DNA from: JBBIMP01 sp037444305
GTDB taxonomy: Bacteria; Acidobacteriota; UBA6911
Length of the DNA stretch: 34,034 nucleotides
Direction: 5' to 3'
Assembly (NCBI GenBank): GCA_037444305.1
Contig: JBBIMP010000051.1
Location: forward strand, 1-34,034
Position numbers and translations under genes: made by a program. Below are positions 26,706 through 34,034 of this stretch, piece by piece. Position 1 is the stretch's first letter; every line of letters begins with the position of its first letter. The notes beneath the pieces are model-generated. The model was given only the letters and a program-made list of their open reading frames with translations. It was not told the DNA's origin and did not search any database.

Positions 26706-27494
26706 CTATTTGAGGTCGAGGACCACCCGTTTCCCATGGAGCTGGCCTTCGAGCTGGTAGCGGCTTCTCTTGTCCTCCCGGGTTTTGGCCTCGACGGGAA
26801 AGTAAAGATATCCGGCGACCGCCTTGCTTGCTGGTCCGGTGGGCAGGCCCTTTTCCGACAGCTCCAGTTCCATCGTGGCGAGGTCCTTGGGAGTGGCGCC
26901 CGGCTGCGAACTGCCGAGCAGCACATCCACGCCCGTAGAGGTAAAAACTCCCTCCCGCAATTCGTACTGTCCTGTCCGTGGATTGTATTCTTTGCCGCCC
27001 GTCTCATAGCCGATGCCGGCCCGGGGGACAATCACGACTTCCTTTTTAGAGGGCGTGGTGCCCTGCAGCCGGGCGGCGGCAATTTTCGGGTGTTCGGCGC
27101 GGAAGGCTTCGTCCGCCTTTGCCGTGCGCAGGACGAACGATTCGCACGCAAGCTCCAGCGTTACGCCCTGCCCGGGATAAAGCGCCACTTCGACGACGAC
27201 ATACTCGCGGTGGGCCTCGTAGGCCCCCGGCTCGATCCAGAGGCTCTTCAGATCTCCCGCCTTGCCGGCATAGGCCGAGTCGATGTAGACCTCGGCATCC
27301 TTGAGATTCGTGTTCAGCTTCACCTCCCCCATCCCCGGCTGGGCGGAAAACCCGGTGTACCACCCCGGGTGATAGATGGGTGGGTAGGAATGCCAGAAAT
27401 AGTCATTGTAGAGGAACCGGTCGAAATACCAGAGGCGCGGGTAGTAGCGGCCTCCCGGGAAGTGGGTTGACGGGAGCCGGGAGGCGATATAGTA
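26706..27494 (-). pseudogene. PEGA-like surface protein that has lost its 5' end
   Basis: The complete part starts at ATG 27332 and runs 208 residues to a TAG. Residues 1-60 look like a PEGA-type surface repeat (GEVKLNTNLKDAEVYIDSAYAGKAGDLKSLWIEPGAY), with beta-rich sequence afterwards. The frame continues upstream of that ATG to 27494 with Tyr/Trp-rich codons (RYYPRLWYFDRFLYNDYFWH then YHPGWYTGF) typical of such exported proteins. It has no start codon or signal peptide before an in-frame TGA at 27495-27497. That TGA lies inside the operator of the toxin-antitoxin pair. So the gene lost its signal peptide, apparently when that module arrived. It might still be translated from 27332, but would stay in the cytoplasm. 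Confidence 0.6.
27467..27493 (+). promoter_or_regulatory. Promoter of the RHH-nucleotidyltransferase/HEPN pair
   Basis: TTGACG (27467-27472) is followed after 15 nt by TATAGT (27488-27493); TAGTAT at 27490-27495 gives a 17-nt spacing with a weaker box. Either predicts transcription starting near 27500, within a few bases of the GTG at 27501 and ATG at 27504. Confidence 0.5.
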
Positions 27495-27519
27495 TCATAT
27501 GTGATGCCAAGTGATACTA
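27490..27519 (+). promoter_or_regulatory. Operator: inverted repeat over the -10 region
   Basis: TAGTATCA (27490-27497) and TGATACTA (27512-27519) are perfect 8-bp inverted arms separated by 14 nt. They overlap the -10 box and the possible start codons. Ribbon-helix-helix antitoxins bind such sites, and the first gene carries an RHH domain, so autorepression is likely. Confidence 0.55.
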
Positions 27520-28091
27520 TGATGGGAAAAAAGCTGCGAAAGGCTTCGGGGCGCTTTCTCCTGCGCATCAGCCCGGAGCTGCACGAACTCCTGCGAAGCT
27601 CCGCGCGTGAAATGGGCGTCTCCCTCAACGAATACTGCGCCATGAAGCTTGCCGCGCCGGTGGCCAATCTTGCCCCCGTGCAGGAGGCGGTCGATGCTGT
27701 CGGCCGTGCCGCCGGGTTGTTCGGCGAGGAGCTCGTGGCGGTGGCCGTCTTCGGATCGTGGGCGAGGGGGGAGGCGGGGCCGGATTCGGACGTGGATCTC
27801 CTGATCGTTCTGGACGGCGGCATTTCCTTGAGCCGGGATCTGTACCGGAAGTGGGATGAGGATTTGATCCGGTGGGAGGGTATGAATGTGGAGCCCCACT
27901 TCGTCAGGCTCCCTTCGGATAGCAGACGCGTTTCGGGGCTCTGGGCGGAGGTTGCCCTGGAGGGCATCGTTCTCTTCGAGCGCGAACTGAGGCTTTCCCG
28001 GTGGCTGGTCCGGGTCCGGCGCGCGATCGTTCAGGGCCGGGTCGTGCGCAGGGTTGTGAACGGTCAGCCCTATTGGTCGGAGGGGGAATGA
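27501..28091 (+). CDS. RHH (HicB/CopG-type) domain fused to minimal nucleotidyltransferase, antitoxin
   Basis: A protein of up to 196 residues. Residues about 15-55 form a ribbon-helix-helix like that of HicB/CopG antitoxins (SGRFLLRISPELHELLRSSA then GVSLNEYCAMKL). Residues about 70-165 form a minimal nucleotidyltransferase with Gly85-Ser86 (FGSWARGE) and Asp97/Asp99 (DSDVDLLIV). In MNT/HEPN systems the nucleotidyltransferase neutralises the HEPN ribonuclease, in characterised cases by AMPylation. Here a DNA-binding domain is joined to it. Possible starts are GTG 27501 and ATG 27504, 27519 and 27522; none has a ribosome site and transcription is predicted to begin at about 27500, so the message may be leaderless. 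The HEPN gene overlaps the stop by 4 bp. Confidence 0.85.
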   Translation: MMPSDTMMGKKLRKASGRFLLRISPELHELLRSSAREMGVSLNEYCAMKLAAPVANLAPVQEAVDAVGRAAGLFGEELVAVAVFGSWARGEAGPDSDVDLLIVLDGGISLSRDLYRKWDEDLIRWEGMNVEPHFVRLPSDSRRVSGLWAEVALEGIVLFERELRLSRWLVRVRRAIVQGRVVRRVVNGQPYWSEGE

Positions 28092-28498
28092 AAAACCCCG
28101 AACTGGCCCGTGATTACGTGAACCGAGCCCATGTCCGGATCGGCGCCATCGAGGTACTGTTCGCGGCCCGCAGCTGGGCCGATGTAGTCCGTGAATCCCA
28201 GGAGGCGGTCGAACTGGCCCTGAAAGGCCTTCTGAGAGCCTGCGGGGTGGATCCTCCCCGGACGCACGATGTTTCGGATGTGCTCCTTGCCGAGGCGGAA
28301 CGCCTGCCTGAGGCGCTTCGAGCCGAGGCCGCCTGGCTGGCGGAGGTATCGCGGGAGCTGCGGCGCGACCGGGAGCTGGCCTTCTACGGTTCCGAGGATC
28401 TCATCCCGTCGGGATTTTACTCGGAGAAGGATGCCCGCCGTGCCTTTGACCAGGCGAGGAAGACCATCTCCCTGGTGAAATCCCACGGCTCTCCGTGA
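28088..28498 (+). CDS. HEPN-domain protein, likely toxin partner
   Basis: A 136-residue helical HEPN protein (family motifs YVNRAHVRIGAIEVLF, ESQEAVELALKGLLRACG and PPRTHDVSDVL, with FYSEKDARRAFDQARK in the last helix). It overlaps the RHH-nucleotidyltransferase stop by ATGA (28088-28091), so the two are translationally coupled. HEPN proteins paired with minimal nucleotidyltransferases are usually ribonuclease toxins. The classic RNase motif Rx4-6H is not clear here: the nearest candidate is the Arg and His of RACGVDPPRTH, which is longer. The protein may be a degenerate HEPN or a subtype with another mechanism. The gene ends with TGA 104 bp before the D-aminoacylase. Confidence 0.83.
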   Translation: MKNPELARDYVNRAHVRIGAIEVLFAARSWADVVRESQEAVELALKGLLRACGVDPPRTHDVSDVLLAEAERLPEALRAEAAWLAEVSRELRRDRELAFYGSEDLIPSGFYSEKDARRAFDQARKTISLVKSHGSP

Positions 28499-28601
28499 GC
28501 GTTTGTGTCGTGGTGCCTTTGTGGCGAGATGACCGGCAACCGCGAAGGCACCCGCGACCTGGTTTCAGAATGTAGCCGGCAGAACGCGGGGGAGGGGGAA
28601 A

Positions 28602-30287
28602 ATGGCCGATGATCTGAGTCGCCGCAGGTTCTTGCGGGAAAGTGGAGCTGCCGCCCTGGGAGCGGCGCTACTGCCGTTTCCGCGCATCCACGCGCAGATG
28701 GAATTCGACCTGGTCGTCCGCGGCGCCATGCTGATCGACGGCACCGGCGGCCCGCCCTGGCGCGCCGACATCGGCGTGACGGGAGATGCCATCGCCGCCC
28801 TCGGCTCCATTTCGCCCGAGCAGGCCCGGCGGGTGCTGGATGCCTCCGGACTCGCAGTCTCCCCCGGCTTCATCGACACCCACACGCACTCGGACGACAG
28901 TATCCTCCGCTATCCGACGGCCGACAGCAGGGTGCGCCAGGGGGTCACGACGGAGATCACCGGCAATTGCGGCTCCTCGGCAGCTCCCATGAGCCGGGCG
29001 CAGGCGGAAAGGCGCCTCGAGGAGCCCCGGGGTCCGGAAGGCGGGCCGTTCGTCTGGACCGACGTGCGTTCCTATTTCAATCTGCTGGAAAAAACGGGGA
29101 TGTCTGTGAACCACGCCCTGCTCCTGGGCCATGGGACCGTCCGGCAGCACATCGTCGGGCAGGAGGACCGCGAACTCACCGCCGACGAGCTGAAGCAGGC
29201 CATCCGCATGGTCGAGGAGGCTCTGGACCAGGGGGTCATAGGCCTGTCGACGGGACTCGAGTACGTTCCCGGCCGTTTCACGCCGCCGGAGGAGATAGCA
29301 GCGCTGGCGCACGTGGTGGCCAGGAGAGGGGGACTCTACGCCTCGCACATCCGCAACGAGGAATCCGCGCTGCTGGAAGCACTGGACGAAGCCATCCGTG
29401 TAGGGCGTCTCACCGGCGTGCGTGTGCAGGTATCGCATCTCAAGGCTGCCGGGCGCCCGAACTGGGGGAAGCAGGACGCTGCCCTGGATCTGGTCGAGTC
29501 GGCGCGCCGCGCCGGGGTCAATGTCCTGGCGGATGCGTACCCCTATGCCGCCTACTCCACCGGCCTGAGCATTTTCATGCCGGGCTGGGCGCTGGCCGGC
29601 GGATGGGCCGAACTGGAGAAAAGGCTGGAAGATGCGGCCGACCGGGCCAGGATTCGGAAAGAACTGATCGGGCGGGTCCGCCGGGATCCCGGCGATTACG
29701 AACTGATCGTGCTCAGCAGTGTGAAGTCCGAACGGAACCTGCCGTTGGTGGGGAAAAACATGGCGCAGGTCGCCGGTTCATGGGACATGGAACCGGTTGA
29801 CGCGCTCATCCGCCTGCTGCAGGAAGAAGAGGGAGCGGCCGGATTTATCGGGCACGGCATGAACGAGGCGAACGTGGAGAAGGTCCTGGCGCACCCGCTC
29901 GTCATGATCGGATCCGACGGCTACAGCATTGCCCCGACCGGGTCCGCCGCCAGGACCCGACCGCACCCGAGGTCCTACGGCACCTTCCCCCGCGTGCTGG
30001 GACACTACCGGCGCGAGAAAAAGCTCTTCGATCTGCCCACGGCGATCCGGAAAATGACCGGCATGCCGGCCGACCAGGCGGGGATTCGCGACCGCGGCCG
30101 CATCGCCCGCGGAATGAAGGCGGATCTCGTAGTCTTCGATGCCGATTCGATCAGGGATCGTTCGACGTTCGAGGATCCCCACCGCTACGGGGACGGCATC
30201 TGTCATGTCCTGGTTAACGGGGTGGCCGTGGTCGAAAACGGTGTGCATACCGGAGCGCGCCCCGGCCGCATCCTCCGCGGGATGTAA
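28602..30287 (+). CDS. N-acyl-D-amino-acid deacylase (D-aminoacylase)
   Basis: A 561-residue amidohydrolase that removes the acyl group from N-acyl-D-amino acids. The N-terminus has a twin-arginine-type signal (SRRRFLRESG then AALGAALLPF), predicting export of the folded, metal-loaded enzyme. The metal site is HTHSD with His94 and His96, and Cys123 in EITGNCGSS matches the family's metal ligand. Later segments (STGLEYVPGRF, SHIRNEE, VSHLKAAGRPNWG and GSDGYSIAPTG) complete the barrel and the catalytic Asp. The ATG at 28602 is preceded by GGGGGAGGGGG. It may recycle D-amino acids from peptidoglycan or other D-peptides, in keeping with the hydrolases around it. Confidence 0.93.
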   Translation: MADDLSRRRFLRESGAAALGAALLPFPRIHAQMEFDLVVRGAMLIDGTGGPPWRADIGVTGDAIAALGSISPEQARRVLDASGLAVSPGFIDTHTHSDDSILRYPTADSRVRQGVTTEITGNCGSSAAPMSRAQAERRLEEPRGPEGGPFVWTDVRSYFNLLEKTGMSVNHALLLGHGTVRQHIVGQEDRELTADELKQAIRMVEEALDQGVIGLSTGLEYVPGRFTPPEEIAALAHVVARRGGLYASHIRNEESALLEALDEAIRVGRLTGVRVQVSHLKAAGRPNWGKQDAALDLVESARRAGVNVLADAYPYAAYSTGLSIFMPGWALAGGWAELEKRLEDAADRARIRKELIGRVRRDPGDYELIVLSSVKSERNLPLVGKNMAQVAGSWDMEPVDALIRLLQEEEGAAGFIGHGMNEANVEKVLAHPLVMIGSDGYSIAPTGSAARTRPHPRSYGTFPRVLGHYRREKKLFDLPTAIRKMTGMPADQAGIRDRGRIARGMKADLVVFDADSIRDRSTFEDPHRYGDGICHVLVNGVAVVENGVHTGARPGRILRGM

Positions 30288-30288
30288 G

Positions 30289-30350
30289 CGGGCCACGGAT
30301 TGCACGGATTACACGGAATTCAAAACAATCTCCGTGAAATCCGTGGCCCG
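30289..30350. terminator. Bidirectional hairpin, related to the 20.9-kb terminator
   Basis: CGGGCCACGGATT (30289-30301) pairs perfectly with AATCCGTGGCCCG (30338-30350); an inner CACGGA/TCCGTG pairing extends it. It lies between the convergent D-aminoacylase and M14 peptidase genes. The repeated CACGGATT units match the CCACGAATT units at 20883-20925. Confidence 0.6.
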
Positions 30351-30357
30351 AAACCAT

Positions 30358-32100
30358 CTAGCGGTTTGGGAGGCGGATGGGGCCGGAGCGGACGGTGCCG
30401 CCCTTTTCCGATACCGCCTCGATGATGACGCTGGTATCGTCGCCGCCCGCCTTCACGGTCCAGCTCGCCGTGGCTGAGGAGGGGCGATTCGGGTCGGGGA
30501 CGGGCCAGGCGCCGGCGAGATGGCCGAGGCTGGTCCGCTTCGAACCCTCCACCAGCGCGCCGTTCTCGATCCTGATGGCGGCATGCACCGGCTTCACCAC
30601 CTGGGCCTCGATGCCCCGCTCCGTCAGGTTGGTCGGGAGGAAGCCCGCGTTGCGAACCGTCGCCTCGATCCGGTAGGTGCCCTCCGCGATCCGCGTGACG
30701 ACCGGCTCCGCCATCCTCAAGACCGGGGATTGCCTGGCCAGGTAAAGAATCCAGGGGATCTGCAGGGCGCACTCCGCTTCGAGCAGTTCGGGGGGCGGGT
30801 TCTGCGAGACGTACCGGCTCTTCCAGCCGCCGATCTCCACGCGGCCGAGTTGCGGATGGTCGAAAGGCTTCCAGGGTACGAAGTATTTGCCGCCCAGCTT
30901 TTCGTCGTTGTAGCGGAGCCGTTCCAGGTCGCTGGTGGCGCCGTTGCCGTCGTAGTCGGCGGTGATGCCGGGCCAGTACTCGGGCACCCAGCCGATGATC
31001 CCGCGGTCGGCGTAGGCCCAGCCGATCAGGGTGCCGTAGCGGTGTTTGACCGGGTCGGTGGCGCTGGGGCGCACCGGCCGGCCGGTGGTGGCGGTGTACT
31101 CGGCGCCGAGGAGTTCGATGAGCCTGAGATCGTCCTTGTTGAACTTTGTCGGGTCGGAGGAGGAGGGAAGCCGGTAGACAAATCCTCCGGAAGTGTGGTT
31201 GTGAACGATGCCCGTGATGTTGGGATGTTCGTCGATGAACTTGACCGTGGCATAGGCCTCCGGCTCGGATAGCGGAAACGGACCGGCTCCCGGCTGCAGG
31301 TACTCCAGTTCCCAGTTGCGAGGGAAATTCCGGTTCATGTCGAGACCGCCGATGCCGTCCTCGTTGAACCGCCCGTCGCCGTCGTTGTCGATCCCTTCGC
31401 TGACGACGCGGCAGTAGGTTCCACCCGTTTCGTTCCGTCCGCGGGCGACCATGAGCCGGGGATCTTCCGTGCTGATCTTCATCGTCCCGTTGGGGTCCGG
31501 GATGCGCATCTGCACTATGAATCCGTCGCCGTCGAGGTCTTCGGCCGGGTCTTCATCGGCCGCGCCGTCCTCGTCTTCGTCCCACGGCCGCACGGTGCTC
31601 CGCAGCGAGACGTCGTGCAGGAGCGACAGGTCGGCGCCGTCCGGGTTGAACTTTGGTCTCAGGTAGAAGACCTTTTCGTCTACCAGCCGCGTGATGTCGG
31701 GATCCTTGCCGTAGCGGTCCAGAAGGTGCGCCATCAGGTAGAGCGTGACCGCGGAACCGGTCAGTTCGCCGGAGTGGATGTTGCCGTCGACGTAGAAACC
31801 GGGCTTTTCCGCTGCCGGGCCGGTGGCCTTGTTGGTGACCTCGATGAGCATGAGGTCCACGCCCTTGTAGCTCTTGCCGATCGAATAGAGCTTCGTCAAG
31901 TCGGGGCACTTGTCGGCGTAGTACCGCATGATGAGATTGGTTTCGTCGTTGGAGTAGTACCGGTGCCAGTCGACGGGCCGCATGACAACGGGAGCCTGCT
32001 GCCCCTGCTGTCCCGATTGTGGGGGAACTGCCGCGGCGATGACGGCCGCCGTCGCCAGCAGCAGAGAGATTTTGGCTGCAAGACCTGTGATTCTGACCAT
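30358..32100 (-). CDS. M14-family zinc carboxypeptidase, secreted
   Basis: A 580-residue secreted metallopeptidase of the M14 family, which trims C-terminal amino acids from peptides. A signal peptide (LLLATAAVIAAAV) precedes the catalytic domain. Zinc ligands are His109 and Glu112 (GNIHSGELTG) and a later His in HNHTSGG (300-302). Asn256-Arg257 (LDMNRNFP) fits the substrate-binding Asn-Arg pair, and Glu374 (WVPEYWPG) fits the catalytic base. Two insertions resemble calcium loops: WDEDEDGAADEDPAEDLDGD near 173-192 and DNDGDGRFNEDG near 238-249. A beta-sandwich C-terminal domain follows from about residue 450. ATG 32100 follows GGGAG; the stop is TAG. It probably digests external peptides alongside the D-aminoacylase. 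Confidence 0.9.
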   Translation of the reverse strand: MVRITGLAAKISLLLATAAVIAAAVPPQSGQQGQQAPVVMRPVDWHRYYSNDETNLIMRYYADKCPDLTKLYSIGKSYKGVDLMLIEVTNKATGPAAEKPGFYVDGNIHSGELTGSAVTLYLMAHLLDRYGKDPDITRLVDEKVFYLRPKFNPDGADLSLLHDVSLRSTVRPWDEDEDGAADEDPAEDLDGDGFIVQMRIPDPNGTMKISTEDPRLMVARGRNETGGTYCRVVSEGIDNDGDGRFNEDGIGGLDMNRNFPRNWELEYLQPGAGPFPLSEPEAYATVKFIDEHPNITGIVHNHTSGGFVYRLPSSSDPTKFNKDDLRLIELLGAEYTATTGRPVRPSATDPVKHRYGTLIGWAYADRGIIGWVPEYWPGITADYDGNGATSDLERLRYNDEKLGGKYFVPWKPFDHPQLGRVEIGGWKSRYVSQNPPPELLEAECALQIPWILYLARQSPVLRMAEPVVTRIAEGTYRIEATVRNAGFLPTNLTERGIEAQVVKPVHAAIRIENGALVEGSKRTSLGHLAGAWPVPDPNRPSSATASWTVKAGGDDTSVIIEAVSEKGGTVRSGPIRLPNR

Positions 32101-32142
32101 GACCCGCTCCCTCGAAAAGAGTTCGATGCAAACAACCCGGGT

Positions 32143-32227
32143 TCAAAACCTGACTCCAACCCCCGCGTGCAACTGGAGGTTGTGTCCCAGTCGGCCCGCG
32201 AACGGGATCAGCTCCGTCCCCCAGCCG
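32143..32227 (-). pseudogene. Possible C-terminal remnant of an outer-membrane barrel
   Basis: Directly after the DUF1846 stop, a different frame on the same strand reads DGWGTELIPFAGRLGHNL and QLHAGVGVRF and ends with TGA at 32143-32145. The alternating pattern and terminal Phe are typical of the last strand of an outer-membrane protein. There is no start codon or upstream barrel, so it is at best a remnant; chance resemblance is possible. Confidence 0.35.
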
Positions 32228-33745
32228 TCAGCGCGCGAACAGGCTCTTGGTGGCAAAGTCGGGATCGCTGGTGAGGTTCACCCCCAGCTTGCGCAGCCCG
32301 GCCTCGTCCCCCGGCGGCGGGATGTGGGTCATGTGCACCTCGCAGCCCCGCAGCTTCGGAAGCTGTTCGACGGCCACCTGGGCGGCTGGATTGGATAGCG
32401 CGCTGATGCAGAGCGCGATGAGCGTTTCCTCGAGGTCGAGGCTCAGCATCCGGCCCTTGAGCACGTCCCGCTTGAAACGCGTGAGCGTTTGGGTGATGTT
32501 CGGCGGCAGCAGCGGCAGGCCGTCGGGAATGCCGCCGAGGTGCTTCGCGGCGTTGAGCACCAGCGCCGAGGCCGCGTGCATCAGCGGCGAGTTCTTCCCC
32601 GTGATGATGGTCCCGTCCGGCAACTCCACCGCGGCGCCGCAGAAGATCCCCTGGTGGCCCTTGCCGTTTTCTCTGGCTTCCTCAGCCGTGCGGCGCGCCG
32701 GCAGCACCAGCGGCCGGTCCTCCAGCCGGGCGCCGAGCTTGCCCATGATCAGGTAGGCGCGCTCCACCGTCTCCTTGTCGCAGAGCCCCATGGCATATTC
32801 GCAGGAATAGCGGAAGCAGCGGCGGATCACTTCCTGGGTGGCTGCGTGGCGCACGGCGTCATCGTCGGCAATCCCCGTCCCCGCGCGGTTCACGCCCATG
32901 TCGGTCGGCGACTTGTAGGGCGTGGGGCTGCCGGTGATCTTCTCGATGATCCGCCGCAGGAGGGGGAACGCGTCCACGTCGCGGTTGTAGTTGACCGCGC
33001 TCTCCCCGTAGGCTTCGAGATGGAACGGGTCGATCAGGTTGAAGTCGCCGAGGTCCGCGGTGGCGGATTCGTACGCCACGTTCACCGGGTGCTTCAACGG
33101 CAGGTCCCAGATGGGGAAGGTCTCGAACTTGGCGTATCCCGCCGCGATCCCCCGGTGACGGTCGTGGTACAGAAGAGCCAGGCAGGTGGCCAGCTTGCCG
33201 CTGCCCGGACCCGGCCCGGTGACCACGACGATCGGCTTTTCGGTCGGGATGTACTCGGCGGCCCCGTAGCCCTCGTCGCTCACCACCAGGTCGACGTTGG
33301 TCGGATAGCCCTTCGTGTAGCGGTGCGTGTAGACCCGGATGCCGCGGCGCTCGAGCTTGTTCCGGAACATTATGGCCGCCGGCTGCTCTTCAAATCTGGT
33401 GATCACCACGGCGCGGATCGCGATTCCCCACTCGCCCAGGTCGTCGATCAGCTTGAGTGCGTCGGCGTCATAGGTGATGCCGAAATCGGCCCGCGTCTTC
33501 TTGCGCTCGATGTCGCCGGCGTAGATGCAGAGAATGACGTCCACCTGGTCGCGGAGTTTTTCCAGCAGGCGCATCTTGACGTTGGGGTCGTAGCCGGGGA
33601 GCACCCGTGCGGCGTGATAATCCCAGAGGAGTTTGCCGCCGAACTCCAGGTAGAGCTTCTCGCCGAACTCACCTACCCGGCCAAGGATGGCGGCGGTCTG
33701 CGCGGCCAGGTACTTCTCGTTGTCGAATCCGTGATTCATGCGCAT
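32228..33745 (-). CDS. DUF1846 family protein
   Basis: A 505-residue cytoplasmic protein that covers the full length of the DUF1846 family (about 500 residues). It starts MNHGFDNEKYLAAQ (ATG 33745 or 33739) and has the conserved LEFGGKLLWDYHAARVLPGY, a glycine-rich nucleotide-binding-like loop VTGPGPGSGKLATCLALLY, and KFETFPIWDLPLKHPVN. The family is widespread and structurally characterised, but its reaction is not settled; the loop suggests nucleotide or phosphate binding. No ribosome site is obvious. It stands alone on its strand, 127 bp before the M14 gene, with a dispersed palindromic repeat upstream. Confident in family, not in function. Confidence 0.88.
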   Translation of the reverse strand: MRMNHGFDNEKYLAAQTAAILGRVGEFGEKLYLEFGGKLLWDYHAARVLPGYDPNVKMRLLEKLRDQVDVILCIYAGDIERKKTRADFGITYDADALKLIDDLGEWGIAIRAVVITRFEEQPAAIMFRNKLERRGIRVYTHRYTKGYPTNVDLVVSDEGYGAAEYIPTEKPIVVVTGPGPGSGKLATCLALLYHDRHRGIAAGYAKFETFPIWDLPLKHPVNVAYESATADLGDFNLIDPFHLEAYGESAVNYNRDVDAFPLLRRIIEKITGSPTPYKSPTDMGVNRAGTGIADDDAVRHAATQEVIRRCFRYSCEYAMGLCDKETVERAYLIMGKLGARLEDRPLVLPARRTAEEARENGKGHQGIFCGAAVELPDGTIITGKNSPLMHAASALVLNAAKHLGGIPDGLPLLPPNITQTLTRFKRDVLKGRMLSLDLEETLIALCISALSNPAAQVAVEQLPKLRGCEVHMTHIPPPGDEAGLRKLGVNLTSDPDFATKSLFAR

Positions 33746-33848
33746 GGCCGATCATGGCCTGCCGACCGCCCTCTTGGCAAGCCTTCTGTGCCGCCAACGA
33801 CCGGATCCACAAAAGCACGGCCCGTCCGGAATGGCGCTTGGATAAGGA

Positions 33849-34003
33849 ACCCTGAAAGGGTCCAACAGGAAAGCCCAGGGCGTAAGCCCTGGGAGATGCG
33901 GGAGAAGAGGAGAGATGAGCCCTGAATGGGCGGCGCTGCCGGTGTCGCCCTTTCAGGGCTTGATCGCGCATCTGCCGACAACCCAGGGCTTACGCCCTGG
34001 GCT
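33849..34003. repeat. Dispersed palindromic repeat, copy 2
   Basis: The hairpin ACCCTGAAAGGGT (33849-33861), the spacer TCCAACAGGAAAG, and CCCAGGGC-GTAA-GCCCTGGG (33874-33893) match the 12.2-kb copy in order and spacing. A second, inverted CCCAGGGCTTACGCCCTGGG lies at 33982-34001, and AGCCCTGAA (33918-33926) pairs with TTCAGGGCT (33952-33960), so this copy is a larger symmetric structure. No gene lies between 33746 and the end of the window. Confidence 0.7.
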
Positions 34004-34034
34004 GTTATGGAGTGACCGGTCAACGCCGATCGCT

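Overview
The window is high-GC DNA from a Gram-negative bacterium. It encodes a TonB-dependent-type outer-membrane receptor with a carboxypeptidase-regulatory-like N-terminal domain, an interrupted alginate-export-type porin, periplasmic hydrolases with signal peptides and a Tat-type signal. The gene mix (CarboxypepD-type receptor plus a second receptor remnant, LytS/LytTR pair with a LiaF-like protein, DUF1846, D-aminoacylase, penicillin-acylase-like protein) looks most like Acidobacteriota or a neighbouring lineage. That is inference from gene content, not a phylogenetic result. A single-chain pyruvate:ferredoxin oxidoreductase suggests anaerobic or facultative metabolism.

Layout. 1-2982 lies downstream of the 3' end of a tRNA-Met and is a decayed region: a radical-SAM fragment abutting a truncated nucleotidyltransferase, an intact AbiEi-like antitoxin with a good promoter, and a TonB-receptor C-terminal fragment. 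2983-3059 is tRNA-Met(CAT) on the minus strand. 3200-7153 is a two-gene signalling operon: a hybrid histidine kinase (PAS-PAS-HisKA-HATPase-REC-REC-Hpt) and a REC-GGDEF diguanylate cyclase. 7263-11171 (minus) holds a penicillin-acylase family hydrolase and a TatD/radical-SAM fusion. 11367-12050 is a membrane-anchored TPR protein. 12051-12453 is a cluster of three kinds of palindromic repeat. 12454-15040 (minus) is a LiaF-like protein, a LytS-type kinase and a LytTR regulator. 15162-16906 (minus) is a single-domain response regulator followed by a porin gene broken by an in-frame amber codon.

17298-20870 is pyruvate:ferredoxin oxidoreductase, followed by a very strong terminator. 20948-22165 (minus) is L-2-hydroxyglutarate oxidase, divergent from a TonB-dependent-like receptor (22311-24773). 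24916-27494 (minus) holds a DUF4920 protein, an S1/P1-type nuclease and a 5'-truncated PEGA-like protein. 27501-28498 is a toxin-antitoxin-like pair in which an RHH DNA-binding domain is fused to a minimal nucleotidyltransferase and followed by a HEPN protein. Its promoter and operator sit where the neighbouring gene lost its 5' end. 28602-32100 is a Tat-exported D-aminoacylase convergent with an M14 zinc carboxypeptidase, and 32228-33745 is a DUF1846 protein. The window ends in a second copy of the dispersed palindromic repeat.

The most unusual items are the RHH-MNT fusion with HEPN partner and its operator-over-promoter arrangement, the TatD domain lacking a metal-ligand Asp in a TatD-radical SAM fusion, the tRNA-adjacent collection of gene fragments, the repeat cluster at 12.1-12.45 kb and the amber-interrupted porin. 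I see no CRISPR array, rRNA, phage structural module or intact transposase.
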